DNA of 64,000 nt from Chryseobacterium sp. E1 (GCA_019203745.1 CP078104.1:1452501-1516500); one strand, 5' to 3'. Positions 20,593 to 30,875 are shown, counted from the first letter of the stretch. Program-made: numbers and translations. Notes: generated by a model not told the origin, from the sequence alone.

Positions 20593-20900
20593 GAAGCGGT
20601 AAACCGCTTCGCTTTCAAAAGGAAATTCATCTATTGAATCATTTGAGTAACTTAAAACTTTCTCTTTGAATCTAAACCGGGAATTCTTCTTCATTATTCC
20701 TTTGAGTTAATGAAAAATTTAGACTAATAAAAGATTTTGAACTACGTTCTCCACTTGAAAATTTTCAAGTGGGGTTCTGTATTAGTTTTCGTAATTGATT
20801 AAGTAGAACATCTTTGAAATTATTTATTACAAAGGATTTTCTTAATATTTCGGTACAAGTTTTTTCCAAATAGCTGGAACTACAACAGACTTCTGTTGTA
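20593..20900. repeat. cluster of three perfect short palindromes beside the iterons
   Basis: GAAGCGGTAAACCGCTTC arms at 20593-20610, a 22-bp palindrome at 20751-20772 with arms CCACTTGAAA, and TACAACAGA / TCTGTTGTA at 20881-20900. Between 20551 and 21093 I see no convincing gene. Such dyads are common around origins and in regulatory regions; their role here is unknown. Confidence 0.45.
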
Positions 20901-21093
20901 TTATTTAAAATTATTCAGGGACTTCGCCTTGTTAAATCATCAAATGTTTGCAAACTATAATTTAACAGGAGGTTATGTCGTATTTCTTTCTAAGTTATAT
21001 CTTTCTGTGGTTTTAACAGCAGATAAGCCCATGTTTCTTTGAGTGCCTTCCTCTATAATAAAAAGACACTGAAAGAAACTATTTATAAATTAA

Positions 21094-22532
21094 TTATGAA
21101 GCCTTTTCATCCTCATCATCTTCTTCATCCACATTAGAACTATTTTGTAAACCTTTAATTATCGTTTCTTTCTTTTCATCCAGTCTTTTTTTTTGGATTT
21201 TGCTTCAAGTATCGCAGCTACTTTACCTAAGCCTGGAACTCCTTCTAGCTTATCAATAGCTAATTGAAACTTATAACTTTGTTCAAGTGCTTCCATCACA
21301 GGATGATCTGAAGCTTCATAGTTAGAAATAAGTTTACCTGGGTTTTCTGATGTAACTTGCAAAAAGTTTGACAAAAGCCTATACTTTAGTTCTTCAGTTT
21401 GTTCATCACTACTCAAATTATTAATTTGTTTTGACAATCCTTCATAAGTCTTACTTAAAACTTCTTTATGTGCATATTCTTCTATCAGTCTTTTGAAAGA
21501 TTAAGTTTTTATTTGCAGAATAAGTAAACCAGAGTATTGGAATATACATTGGAACAATTGCTAAAACTATTCTTGGAATTTTATAAATCACTTGGTCAAG
21601 TTTTTCCCCTTGTAATAATAAGACAATACTAACAATGAAAGGAATAACACTTGCTACAATTAATAGTTTGATTCCATCAGAAAATCGCTTTTGGAGAGTT
21701 GTAGAGTTATTTTCTTCTTGTTCCTTTTTACTTGAAAAAGCAGAGCTTAATCCTGCAGTTAAAGCAGCAGGCAAAAGACTCGAAATTTCACTATTTATCT
21801 GTTCATATTGTGATTTATGATTTTTTCAAAATCTTTGAACTGTTCCTCGTATTCTGTTTTTATCTTAGCTACTCTATCTTCAGTTTTTTTAATATTATCG
21901 GCTAAGTCTCCAAAACCATCTGTTAAATGATGTTTCAAACCATCTACTCTGATTTCTTCTCCATCTTCATCTACATCATTATATCCAAACAGTTCTTCAT
22001 AAAACTCTTCAATTTCTTTTCTTTTTAAATTTATAGCTGATAATCCAGATTTAGATTTATTTACATTGGATTCTATATCATTTATAAAGCTTGTAATCTC
22101 AGAAAGTTTTTCATCAAGTTCAGGATAATCCTCTATAAATTCAGTTAAATGATCTATTTTTTCCTTTAAAGCTTGATATGAAGCTTGATATGAAGTATCT
22201 ATTTGATCTGCCTTTACTTTTATAGCATTAATATTTCCATTAGTAATTTGTATGTTTTCTAAAATCTTATTAGCTTCTTCAAGTTTAGCCGTAATCTCTC
22301 CTACCTTTTCACTCGCTTCATGTAGTCTTAATTCGCTCTTATTTCTATATTCCGCTGCTCTTTTAGAGCTTTGCGCAGCATCTTTTGCTGAATCGGAAGC
22401 ACTTGCTATGATTTGGCTTTTTAGATTTTTATTTTCATTTTCCAAGGCAATTATCCTTTTCCAAATCTTTGTTCTTTCTTCTTCAAGATACTGTATTTTC
22501 TTTCGGCTCTCTTTGTCATCAAAAATTCCCAT
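21094..22532 (-). CDS. coiled-coil membrane protein, about 480 aa (three frame breaks)
   Basis: The N-terminal ~240 residues are almost continuous coiled coil (KIQYLEEERTKIWKRIIALENENK...). Two membrane helices follow (IKLLIVASVIPFIVSIVLLL and IVLAIVPMYIPILWFTY), then a helical C-terminal domain with LIEEYAHKEVLSKTYEGL and an acidic tail. Breaks at about 21823, 21495 and 21185 lie in A/T runs; repaired junctions read FEKNHKSQYEQINSEIS and KSKKKRLDEKKE. I do not know the family. The sensor-like coiled coil plus membrane anchor could suit a membrane-acting cargo protein, but no effector domain is recognised. Confidence 0.5.
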
Positions 22533-22607
22533 GATTATGTTTTTAGTTTAAAATAACAATATAAAAAAGAAAAGAAATACAACAAACAATCAATTTCTGT
22601 AAAATAT

Positions 22608-23170
22608 TTAATCTATAACCTTATTCTTATCAATATGAGTATATCTTACACTTATATTTTCTCTTTTACACTTTTCGTATAAATCTGGGTAAAGGATTCT
22701 TGTCTTTTCTAAGTTTTTTATAGTAACTCCTTTACCATTATTGACTTTATTCCATTCTATAAAACCATCAAAATAAAGCTTATCAGCTTCTTCTATTTGA
22801 TTTACATAAAATTTAAGTAACTCTCTTTCCTTTTTAATTCGCTGTTCATACATAGGAATTTTTGAATTAAACTCCTCAAAAAAACTTTTGTACTAAAAGG
22901 ATTCTGCTCATCATATTTCAACATTAAAATTTCACATAAACGCTTATATATATTCTTATCTAAATATTCATTAATATGAAATCCCTTATGTACTGTCATT
23001 CTAAATGAAAAGTCACTCTCTTTTAATATAAAGTGCAACTCAAAAGGGGAATTAAATATATCAAATAGAACCTCAAAACACACATTATTCTTTTTATAGT
23101 CAAAAATATAATATGCTTCATCATTTTCTTTCAAATTTTTATATAACTTTCGTAAATTCGGCAGTGTCAT
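22608..23170 (-). CDS. DUF6037-like protein (frame broken once)
   Basis: About 188 aa, starting MTLPNLRKLYKNLKENDEAY at 23170. The pattern LPNLRKLYK...YNPF-like STKVF(F)EEFNSKIP matches my memory of DUF6037, a small uncharacterised family often found on mobile elements. The frame breaks near 22878 (six A for seven); beyond it the protein continues YEQRIKKERELLKFYVNQIEEADKLYF to 22608. Function unknown. It sits between the integrase and the coiled-coil protein. Confidence 0.5.
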
Positions 23171-23237
23171 AAAGGTTTTAATAAGGATTATAAAAATTGT
23201 AGCTCTATCAAATATATGAGTTTTATTGTAAAAAAAT

Positions 23238-23265
23238 AAAAGCCCCACTTTATAGCAGAGCTTTA
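23238..23265 (-). terminator. intrinsic terminator of the integrase gene
   Basis: Minus-strand stem AAAGCTCT / GGGGCTTT (two G-T pairs) followed by a T-rich tail, starting about 23 bases past the integrase stop. Confidence 0.6.
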
Positions 23266-23287
23266 AATTACACTATGAAAAAATAAA

Positions 23288-24531
23288 TTAAGCCGATTTA
23301 ATAAAATACTCTTTCAGCAATTCCGCATTCTCATCCTGTGATATTTTGATATAGCTGTTAAATGCTTTTTCAGTTCTATGCCCCGTAATATTCATAATTA
23401 CTCTAGTAGGAACACCCCTTTTAAACATATTGGTGGCAAATGATCTCCTAGCAGTATGAGTGCAAATCATCTGATATTTTAAGAGATCATCTTCGATCCT
23501 TTCTTTACCTTTATTTCTGATTTTTAGAATCTTATCATTAATTTTCGCCATTTCCCTAAATCTTTCAGATTTCTATTCATTGTCTGATTAGATACGGACT
23601 TCGGAAGATTGTTTGGATTATCTTTATATTTATCCATGATTTCCCTCACTGCCGGAAGGATCGGAATATTTACCCATTCGCTCGTTTTTATAGTTTTGAT
23701 TCTAAGAATATCACCAACAATATGCTCCTGCTTCACTTGGCTGAAATCACTAAACCTCAACCCCGTATAACAGCCGAATACAAATAAGTCCCTTGTCCTT
23801 TCCATTGTTTTATCATTACTTAAATCCAATTTTAAGAGTTTTGAAATCTCATCTTCACTCAGGTAAATATTGTTAACATCTTCTCTTACGGTCTTAAAAT
23901 TTTTGTGTTGATAGCCTGTAAAAGTATTATAACCGTCCTCAGTTGCCGAGTTCAATATTGCTTTAAGGTTTTTGATGATTTTCCCAAAGCCATTATTGGT
24001 TAAACCTTCAATTCCTGTATAGAAATCCATGAAGTCATAATAAAAATCAATATCAAAACTCATCCAGTCTAACTTACTTCTACTATACTCTTGGTAATCC
24101 TCAAGCTTATTCAAAGCAGTACGGTAACTTTTATGGTACTCATTGTAAGACGGTTCTTACCATTTTCTAAGTATTTTTCAGCATATTCAAAGAAAGTATA
24201 TTGCTTCTTTTTCTCCGTTCCATTCTTGTTAGAGTTATAAATAGATTTCACGTAATCTGTGGTCGGATCATCTCCTTTGATCAGCATTTCATTAACGATA
24301 TCTTCTACTTTCTGACGGATTCCTTTAATGTAAATATTAAACCTGTCGGAACCAGGATAACTCCTTTTTACCATTTGTGTTCTTTCATCCCAATATTTTT
24401 CATCAATATTCTTATGAGTTGAAAAATGAGTTGTTTTCTTTTATGAGTATACCTAAGCATCAGAAGGGATTCAGGACTTTTCTTTTCTTCTGATAATCAA
24501 GCTTACTTAAGATAAATTTAAATGTTGCCAT
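23288..24531 (-). CDS. tyrosine-type site-specific integrase (four frame breaks)
   Basis: About 415 aa with the Bacteroidota layout: an N-terminal arm-binding domain (MATFKFILSKLDY...YWDERTQMVKRSYPG), a SAM-like core-binding domain, and a catalytic domain with Arg in GCYTGLRFSDF, HTARRS, GHRTEKAFNSY and the nucleophile Tyr in SYIKI or the later YF. Breaks near 24467, 24413, 24130 and 23550 are single missing bases. It catalyses integration and excision, presumably at the tRNA site bounding this element, although it lies 6 kb from the nearer end rather than beside it. Confidence 0.85.
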
Positions 24532-24591
24532 CGTGTTAAATTTTAGATTACTAATTGTGAAATTCTTACGACATAGTTTTGTCTTTGTAAC

Positions 24592-24633
24592 TTTAGCCCT
24601 AAACCCTAATGTGCTACAACGGTTAGGGCTAAA
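24592..24633. repeat. 11-bp inverted repeat between integrase and Rep-like gene
   Basis: TTTAGCCCTAA at 24592-24602 pairs perfectly with TTAGGGCTAAA at 24623-24633, and CCCTAA is repeated within the loop. There is no T tract on either side typical of a terminator, so it may be an operator or a recombination site. Confidence 0.4.
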
Positions 24634-24640
24634 ATTATTA

Positions 24641-25548
24641 TTAGAATGGTAAAAAGTCATACTCCTCTTCCAACTTCTGAATAGCTTTTCTTCTCTTGCT
24701 TTTTTGGGAAGAAGACAAAGGGCTCTCATCAATTACATCCATTAGTTGCTTAAATATTGATATATTTTCAGGATGATGATTCTCAATATTTTTCAATGCT
24801 GTATAAATAATATTTATCAAATCATACTTTACAGGTTCTACTTTTTTTTCTCGTAAGGTAGAACCAATTGATTTTTTAATTTAGTAAGCATTCTCTTAAG
24901 TTGAACTAAAGCTGAATTTTGAGCTGGTTCTACAAGTAGAGTTTCGAACAACAATTTACTTTTGAAAATTATCTCAGGTTTTTTCACTTTTATTTCATAT
25001 TTAATAATATGTTTATTAATAAAACGTTCGGCAGTGTAAGTTCTTTTTTGCTTTGCATTTTCAACAGCATCATATATTTTGAAGCAAATACCTTGTTTTT
25101 TATCTTCAAACATCTTCATATAAGATTTTGAATAGATAAGATCATGATTTTGCATCCTTAAAATTTTCTTCAGAAATTCTTCAGGACTTATTTCTGAGTT
25201 ACAATACCCTCCGTACTCAAGTTCAATGACTTCTGATTTTCTAATATCTATCCCGAGAATCTTTTTAATGATAACATAAAAATCCTGCAATTCTTCATTT
25301 TCTGCTGTATGGTAATTATGTCCGAATAAAAAGTATGGAATGCTGAGGTTAATCAGAACCTCTCCAGAGCTCTTAACATAAAGAGAGAAGTTTTTGTAAT
25401 TTGGATTAACTTTTTCAATTAATGTATACTGGTTACGTAAAGTAGGATGATCAATAAGATTATCCCAGTTCAAATTTAATGCTTCTTGTCCATCTACCTT
25501 TATAGATATAAAGTCTACTTGCGTTTTGTATAAATTATTGTGGTTCAT
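24641..25548 (-). CDS. replication-protein-like hypothetical, about 302 aa (frame broken once)
   Basis: Not firmly recognised. The body (FISIKVDGQEALNL, SGEVLINLSIPYFLFGHNYHT, VIELEYGGYCNSE, CFKIYDAVENAKQKRTYT) resembles filamentous-phage II/X-type or rolling-circle replication proteins, which use similar short beta strands and a KIYDK-like motif. The break near 24845 (eight A for nine) hides a C-terminal tail ending KLEEEYDFLPF. It lies just downstream of the polymerase genes, in the same direction. The assignment as a replication protein is inference. Confidence 0.4.
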
Positions 25549-25574
25549 GATATTTTATTTAATTGTTAATATTA

Positions 25575-26852
25575 TTAATGGGCAACTGCCCAATTAGCCC
25601 CTTTACCAAGCTCTATTGTAAGAGGTATAGAAAGTTTTACGACATTCTCCATCTCATATTTTATAAGTTTTTCTACGATTTCCACTTCATTTTCGGGAAC
25701 TTCGAACAGCAACTCATCATGAATTTGAAGGATCATTTTAGACTTCAAACCTTTCTCTGCAATGGCTTTATCACAGTTCACCATTGCCATTTTAATAATA
25801 TCGGCTGCACTTCCCTGTACAGGAGAGTTCATTGCAAGGCGTTTCCCTTTTCACGAATTGCCATATCGTTAGAAGCGAGCTGAGGAATTGGTCTGGTTCT
25901 TCCGAATAGAGTTCTGGAATAACCATGATGATCTGCATAATCTACTAATCCTTCCAAGCAGGATTTTACCCCTTTAAACTGAGCAAAATAATCTGACATC
26001 ATTTTTTCAGCATCTTCCTTAGAATGATGTTTCTTTGTAATTGCTGTAAGAGATTCCGCTAAACCTACCGCTGACATTCCGTAGATTAGTCCAAAGTTGA
26101 TTGTTTTAGCAATTTTCCTTTGTTCCTCTGTTACTTCTGAAATTTTACTGCAATTGAACACTTTAGAAGCGGTCAATCTGTGAATATCTATATCATTATT
26201 ATAGGCTTTCAATAAATATTCATCTTGACTCATTTCTGCCATCACCCTCAGCTCGATCTGTGAGTAATCCGCACCAATCAGCACACATCCTTTTTCAGCA
26301 ATAAAAACCTCTCTGAACTTGGAAGCGATAATTTTAAGTTCATCAATTTCGTTGTCCTTGTCCTTTAATTTTACATTAGGAATATTCTGTAAATTCGGAT
26401 TACTACAGCTAAATCGTCCTGTTGCCGTTCCTATCTGATTTAAGTTACAATGAAGCCTCTTTGTTTTTGGGTGAGCTTCTTTCAATTGATTACAGAAACT
26501 TAACAAAGTGTTGATTTTCCTGTAATCCAAGATGAGGGATATTATTTCGTGGTCGTCTTTAAGTTTTGCCAAGTGCGATTTATCAACAGAAATCAATCCT
26601 GATTTACCTTTGGAAGTAACTTTCGGTTGAAGTTCCAACGTTTCAAAAAGCAGAGTACTCAGCTGTTCATTACTGTTAAGATTGATTTCCGTTCCGCGAT
26701 TTCTGATATTTTTCGGTGGTCATTTGTAGTTGATTCAATAGCTGATGTTCTACACGTTCTAATTTCTTCGTGTCTATTTTTACACCATTGCGCTCGATTT
26801 TAACGAGAACACGGATTAAATTGTGTTCTAACGTATTGATTGCTATATCCAT
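25575..26852 (-). CDS. family A DNA polymerase, polymerase domain (two or more frame breaks)
   Basis: PolA-type polymerase of about 425 aa. Motif A is [12 protein letters not shown], motif [17 protein letters not shown], and motif [27 protein letters not shown] precedes motif A as usual. Breaks near 26700 and 25845 lie in homopolymers; the second join restores [19 protein letters not shown]. The ATG at 26852 follows the exonuclease stop directly. It probably copies the element's DNA together with the helicase-primase encoded upstream. Confidence 0.85.
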
Positions 26853-27351
26853 TTAGTTGTGATTTAATTGTTGATTTAAAAAGTGGTATAATTGCAAGGT
26901 CAGATCTGTATCTTCACAAGCATATTTTGTAAGTTCTTCTTTCGAAACTTTGGTAATGTCCCTACCATTTAACATTTCTTCAAAGGAAATTTGGTGGTAT
27001 TGCAGATGTCGTTCTGAAATTTCCTTTAGTCCGTGGGTTTTACGGTTAGGATCCAAGAGATAATCTAAAATCATGGTATCCCTGATTTCACCTTTAATTT
27101 TAATTCCGTACTGATGAAAGAATTTTAAGTCAAACTTCGCATTGGAAAGGACTTTGGTAATCGTTTCATCTTCAAGTATCGGAAGCAATGGCTGTAAGAA
27201 CTCTTTAGCCTTGGCTTTGTTTTTATAAAAGGGAGAACAATGTTAAATCCCTTTCTTTTTCAACAGATATAGCAACACTCACTATATGGTCTGTAAATGG
27301 GTCTAAGCCCGTAGTCTCCAAGTCTATGACGAGGATCTTTCTTTTATTCAT
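26853..27351 (-). CDS. 3'-5' exonuclease (DEDD) domain protein, partner of the polymerase (frame broken once)
   Basis: About 166 aa with the DEDD proofreading motifs: LVIDLETTGLDPF (Exo I), SNAKFDLKFFHQYG (Exo II), and YACEDTDLTLQLYHF (Exo III). The break is near 27225. It ends with an in-frame TAA followed at once by the ATG of the polymerase, so exonuclease and polymerase, normally one chain, are separate ORFs here. Whether the stop is real or a base error cannot be decided from the sequence; the other errors in this window are deletions, not substitutions. Confidence 0.75.
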
Positions 27352-27369
27352 AGTGTTATGTTTTAATAA

Positions 27370-28935
27370 TTAATTTTTAGTGGTATTATCAGTACTGAAA
27401 AATTTCTGTAACTGATTAACCAGTCGTGTCAATTTATTAGCGGTATCAACCGTTCTGTAGCTGGTATCAACGCTATCAATAGTAATCATTGGTTTTAAGT
27501 CCTTTTCAGTTAGAATTTCAAAGTACATTTTGGTATTCAGAGGGATCTCTCTGTACGGAATCTGCTTGTATTCAAGATATTTCTTAACCTTTGTCGTAAA
27601 TGTTCTCTGATTTGGGAGGTACCTTGAATTGACATAGCCACCTTTTGAAAACTTGCTGAACAGTTCTTTTTATGAAGCTTGGTTTTTCCGTTGAGTTCCT
27701 CTTCCATGAAATCCAAGAATTCAATTCCGAGTTCAGAAATGAGCCTTCTTTCATTCAGGTGGATTGATGGGGCTTCTATTAATCCCTCTGTTAAGTACAA
27801 CTTGTACACAACTTAGCATATACAATGTAAATTCGTCCCACTGTCTCTGATCCCAGTCTGTAAAGAAATAATGCCCGAAGTCATCGTATACGGTTAAATC
27901 TTTTCCATAGTGTGAACTCAATTCTATTTCATATCTTCTCCTGTCTGTACTGTTTCCAGCAATGGCTTTCAGAATATGATTACTGGTAATAATAACCTTA
28001 GGGGATTCTTCGAACGGAATATGGTATTCAGGCTTATACTTTACATTCACAGTGAAACCATCGGTAATCCTGTTGTACAATAGCTCAAACTTTAAATTAT
28101 AACTAGCATCATCAATCAGCAGAATTCCTGTATATCGGTTAACCCTCTGAAAAGCAAAAGTGTTACTTCCATTAAAATCTTTCCCTGAGACTTCACAGAC
28201 ATTTATAAGTTTTCCTAAGGCTTTGACAAACAGTGATTTTCCTCTACCTCCCTCTGCAAGATCAGTTTCTTCGGTTTCATCAAGCAGGTTAATAGCTTTG
28301 GGTTTAGCTGCATCCTGATATCTATGAAGCAGATAACCAATAACAGACATAAAAGCTCTGTATCTTACTTCATTTTGTCCTGCGATATTCCAGACAAATA
28401 TTTGATACGGAATATTCAATTTGTCAAGAGGTTTCTTTGGTAGATAAAAGTTTCGTTTAATAATCTGATCTTCCATAACATACCAAGTGAGATCTTTATA
28501 CTCTACAAGAGATTTTCCTTCAGCTGTAACTTTAACTACTGTATTGAGAAAATAAAAGTAACTTTCGTCTTTCGAATCAAACTTTTGCTTAAACTCAATC
28601 TCTTCCATATAACATAGCGTTTTTATATCCAATAAGATTTTAGATTTATTGATCCACGCCTCTTTAACTTCATCAACACTAACATGATGAGTTGATAAGT
28701 CTACATTTTCAACGAGCCATTTTATAGCAATCTGTATAATATCTGATACCTCTATTATTTTCAGGATATTGTTTTTCAACAGTACAAACTCTTTGATATT
28801 ACCAATCTTGGCTATCCTGATATTGAGGTATTGTAAAAAATTAAGATAATCTATACTTCTTACACCCACTTTACCACTTTTATTGACATACCACGGATAA
28901 TAAAGGGTTTGCGTTTCTTCGCTTTCTTCTTTCAT
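27370..28935 (-). CDS. primase/SF3-type helicase replication protein (two or more frame breaks)
   Basis: About 520 aa. The C-terminal half is a superfamily 3 helicase of the D5/DUF5906 group: Walker A EGGRGKSLFVKALG, Walker B TGILLIDDASY, sensor PKVIITSNHIL, then arginine finger candidates in STDRRRYEIE. Breaks near 27790 and 27665 hide a C-terminal winged-helix-like tail (EGLIEAPSIHLNERRLISELG). The start at 28935 is chosen because the ORF upstream looks like a separate HTH gene fused by an A-run error. It likely unwinds the element's origin for the adjacent polymerase. Confidence 0.75.
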
Positions 28936-28939
28936 ACAA

Positions 28940-29247
28940 TTAATTTTTTTTTTTAATTGGTTAAACTTTAGAAATTCTTCCACCTCAGAAAGCTTATACC
29001 TAATATTCTTACCGATCGGATAAAAAGGAAAATTGGGATTAGCTTTTCTAAAGTTGGAGAGATGTGAAGTTGAGATTTGGAGGAGTTCGCATAATTGCTT
29101 ATCTGTCAAAAGTTTTTCCTGACCCACAGGCGTCCCTGCTAGTCCCAAGCCTTGCTCCGTCAGTAGAGATAGTACTCTCTCTGCTATCCGAACTTCCAGC
29201 TCCGAAAAAACTTTTGTTAGATGATATGTTAGTGCGTTGTTATCCAT
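28940..29247 (-). CDS. helix-turn-helix (excisionase/MerR-like) protein, about 101 aa
   Basis: Contains LLTDKQLCELLQISTSHLSNF, a helix-turn-helix, followed by FYPIGKNIRYKLSEVEEFLKF, the classic HTH_17 pattern of excisionase-like proteins. As read it is fused to the helicase through a run of 11 A; a twelfth A would give KKN-stop just before the helicase ATG, so I treat it as separate. Probable regulator of replication or excision of the element. The fusion remains possible. Confidence 0.6.
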
Positions 29248-29356
29248 GATCCTGTCTCAATTTGACGGATCAAAAGTAGAATAGCGAAGAATTTTTTGTA
29301 GTACGATGTGTAAAATCTCAACCGTATTTATACGTTTTACACATCAGGAATAAGTT

Positions 29357-30481
29357 TTAATTTTTAGCAGGGCGAATACTTGTAGAAAAAGTATCAATGA
29401 ATTGATCTAATGTATAATCGATATTTTTTATTTTCTTTTCAATATAATCCTCTCTTATGAAAGGAAATGAATTATACAGGACTTTTGTAAAATCTATTTT
29501 GCCAACCTCATTTAATGTGAAAGATTTTTTTAACTCTTCTAATTTCTCGGGTGTGGGATAAAATTTCTTACGGTTTTCATTCACTTCTATCGTTCTGCCT
29601 GTTTCAATAAGTAATCCTTTGCTGTCAGTACGTTTTTCTTTAATTACACCATTTTTTAATCCCTTAGCAAGATCTTCACAGTAATTGGCAAAGTACTTTT
29701 CATATCTGGCTTTTTCAGATTTATAAAATTTATTATAACTATCATAAAGCGTATAAGCCTTACTTTTGAAATCTCCTACATTGTGAACCTCTATATAAAG
29801 TAATGAAACAAGGTAAGGATTGAACTGAAAATCGAAAGAATTATTAAAAAATCTTTCTATATCATGATCGGAAAAAATATCTCTGAAAATTTTAAATACT
29901 TCCTCTTTGAATCTGTTTTTATTTTGTGAAAATGTTTTATGTCTACTTTCAAAGTCTTCAATCGTTTGAGGAACAAAATAGAGAGGTATTCTGTAATCAA
30001 TAATTTCTTCTTCATAAGGAAATTGCAGATCCTTAAAGTTTTTATACTTTCTTTTGTGGTTTTTGGTGATTCTCTCCAACGAATTCTTCATTCCCTCTAC
30101 ACTGGATAAGAATTCCTCTGAATTTTCCTGAATTCTTCTTACAGTTTCATCTTCCATTCCCCAATTATCTTTTTGTTTGTTTAACCACGAGGTAAGTTTA
30201 GGTTTAGAATAATATTCAACTCCATATTTACAGATAAAGTACTGTTCCAAAATAGTAAACCTTTTTATTTTCTCCTCAAATACATCCAAATCGAGAAATT
30301 CTTCTAAAGTATTCTCCAAAAATGTAAATATTTTTGGAAGTGATTCTAATGGTAAATCAGTTAATTCAAGAGTAATAAGATCATTTCTTTTCATATAAAG
30401 ACTTTCGGAAGAACTAAGATAAAAATATTTGGTAGAATCTGAATGGATATCGGAGATTGACGAAAATGGAAATTTTCTCAA
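29357..30481 (-). CDS. hypothetical protein, 374 aa
   Basis: Not recognised. Soluble, very charged, largely helical; long Lys/Glu-rich stretches (ERITKNHKRKYKNFKDLQFPYEEE) and a C-terminal FTKVLYNSFPFIREDYIEKK. The frame is intact over 1.1 kb. Last gene of the leftward block starting just left of the tRNA remnant, so it probably belongs to the same element. No catalytic motif seen. Confidence 0.5.
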   Translation of the reverse strand: MRKFPFSSISDIHSDSTKYFYLSSSESLYMKRNDLITLELTDLPLESLPKIFTFLENTLEEFLDLDVFEEKIKRFTILEQYFICKYGVEYYSKPKLTSWLNKQKDNWGMEDETVRRIQENSEEFLSSVEGMKNSLERITKNHKRKYKNFKDLQFPYEEEIIDYRIPLYFVPQTIEDFESRHKTFSQNKNRFKEEVFKIFRDIFSDHDIERFFNNSFDFQFNPYLVSLLYIEVHNVGDFKSKAYTLYDSYNKFYKSEKARYEKYFANYCEDLAKGLKNGVIKEKRTDSKGLLIETGRTIEVNENRKKFYPTPEKLEELKKSFTLNEVGKIDFTKVLYNSFPFIREDYIEKKIKNIDYTLDQFIDTFSTSIRPAKN

Positions 30482-30661
30482 TCTCTTTAGGCAAAGGCAA
30501 TACAGATATAAAGCAGGAGAATAACTTCTGTAATTTTGAAATCACAAAGTCATTTTATTTTTTATTTTAAAATAGAACCACATTCTTGCGAAGTCAATCC
30601 AGCAAGGCTTTTCCGAGGAAGTTTAAGCGTATATTTCAGCGTTGTGGTTTTGGGAAATAAA
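30482..30661. other. intergenic region, nothing recognised
   Basis: Between the 374-aa gene and the tRNA terminator; no ORF or repeat of note. Confidence 0.4.
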
Positions 30662-30682
30662 AAGCCCCATAAATAGGGGCTT
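30662..30682 (-). terminator. intrinsic terminator after the tRNA remnant
   Basis: Stem AAGCCCC / GGGGCTT with 7-base loop; leftward it runs into TTTATTT. It stands in the same relation to the tRNA 3' end as the terminator at 10415-10439, implying each element brought or kept a terminator with its tRNA end. Confidence 0.7.
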
Positions 30683-30696
30683 GTCGAGTTTTTGTA

Positions 30697-30766
30697 GTGG
30701 TCCCACCTGGGCTCGAACCAGGGACCACCTGATTATGAGCGTTTGGGCCCTACCAATAGAACGACA
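30697..30766 (-). other. tRNA remnant (CAT anticodon 3' half), attachment site
   Basis: Read leftward: anticodon loop CTCATAA, stem half TCAGG, variable loop, T-arm CCTGG-TTCGAGC-CCAGG and acceptor 3' strand TGGGACC with A. The 5' part (GTTCTATTGGTAGGGCCC AAACG) has a D-loop-like TTGGTAG but cannot pair with the anticodon or acceptor strands, so this is a chimera, not a working tRNA. This fits an att site where the 5' half belongs to the prophage. The CAT anticodon suggests a tRNA-Met or tRNA-Ile2 target. Confidence 0.6.
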
Positions 30767-30833
30767 CTTTAAATTGATTGTCAGTCAGTTAAGATTTAAT
30801 TGTAAGTTTATTTTTTTTACTATTTTATTAAAA

Positions 30834-30857
30834 AGTTGCCCGGAAAGTTGCCCGGAA
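30834..30857. repeat. tandem 12-bp repeat, candidate prophage attachment arm sites
   Basis: AGTTGCCCGGAA occurs twice head to tail, about 70 bases inside the prophage from the tRNA remnant. Position and form suit integrase arm-type binding sites; no direct proof. Confidence 0.4.
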
Positions 30858-30875
30858 AAAAATAAATAAGTGACC

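Noticed and set aside
20497..20694. 65-aa minus-strand ORF overlapping the iterons
   Set aside because: It encodes the repeats and a palindrome; composition is not protein-like.
27370..29247. HTH-helicase fusion as a novel domain architecture
   Set aside because: An A-run of 11 at the junction with an ATG just after makes a missing base the likelier cause.
30642..30869. 75-aa plus-strand ORF
   Set aside because: It reads through the tRNA remnant and terminator on the opposite strand; no coding character.
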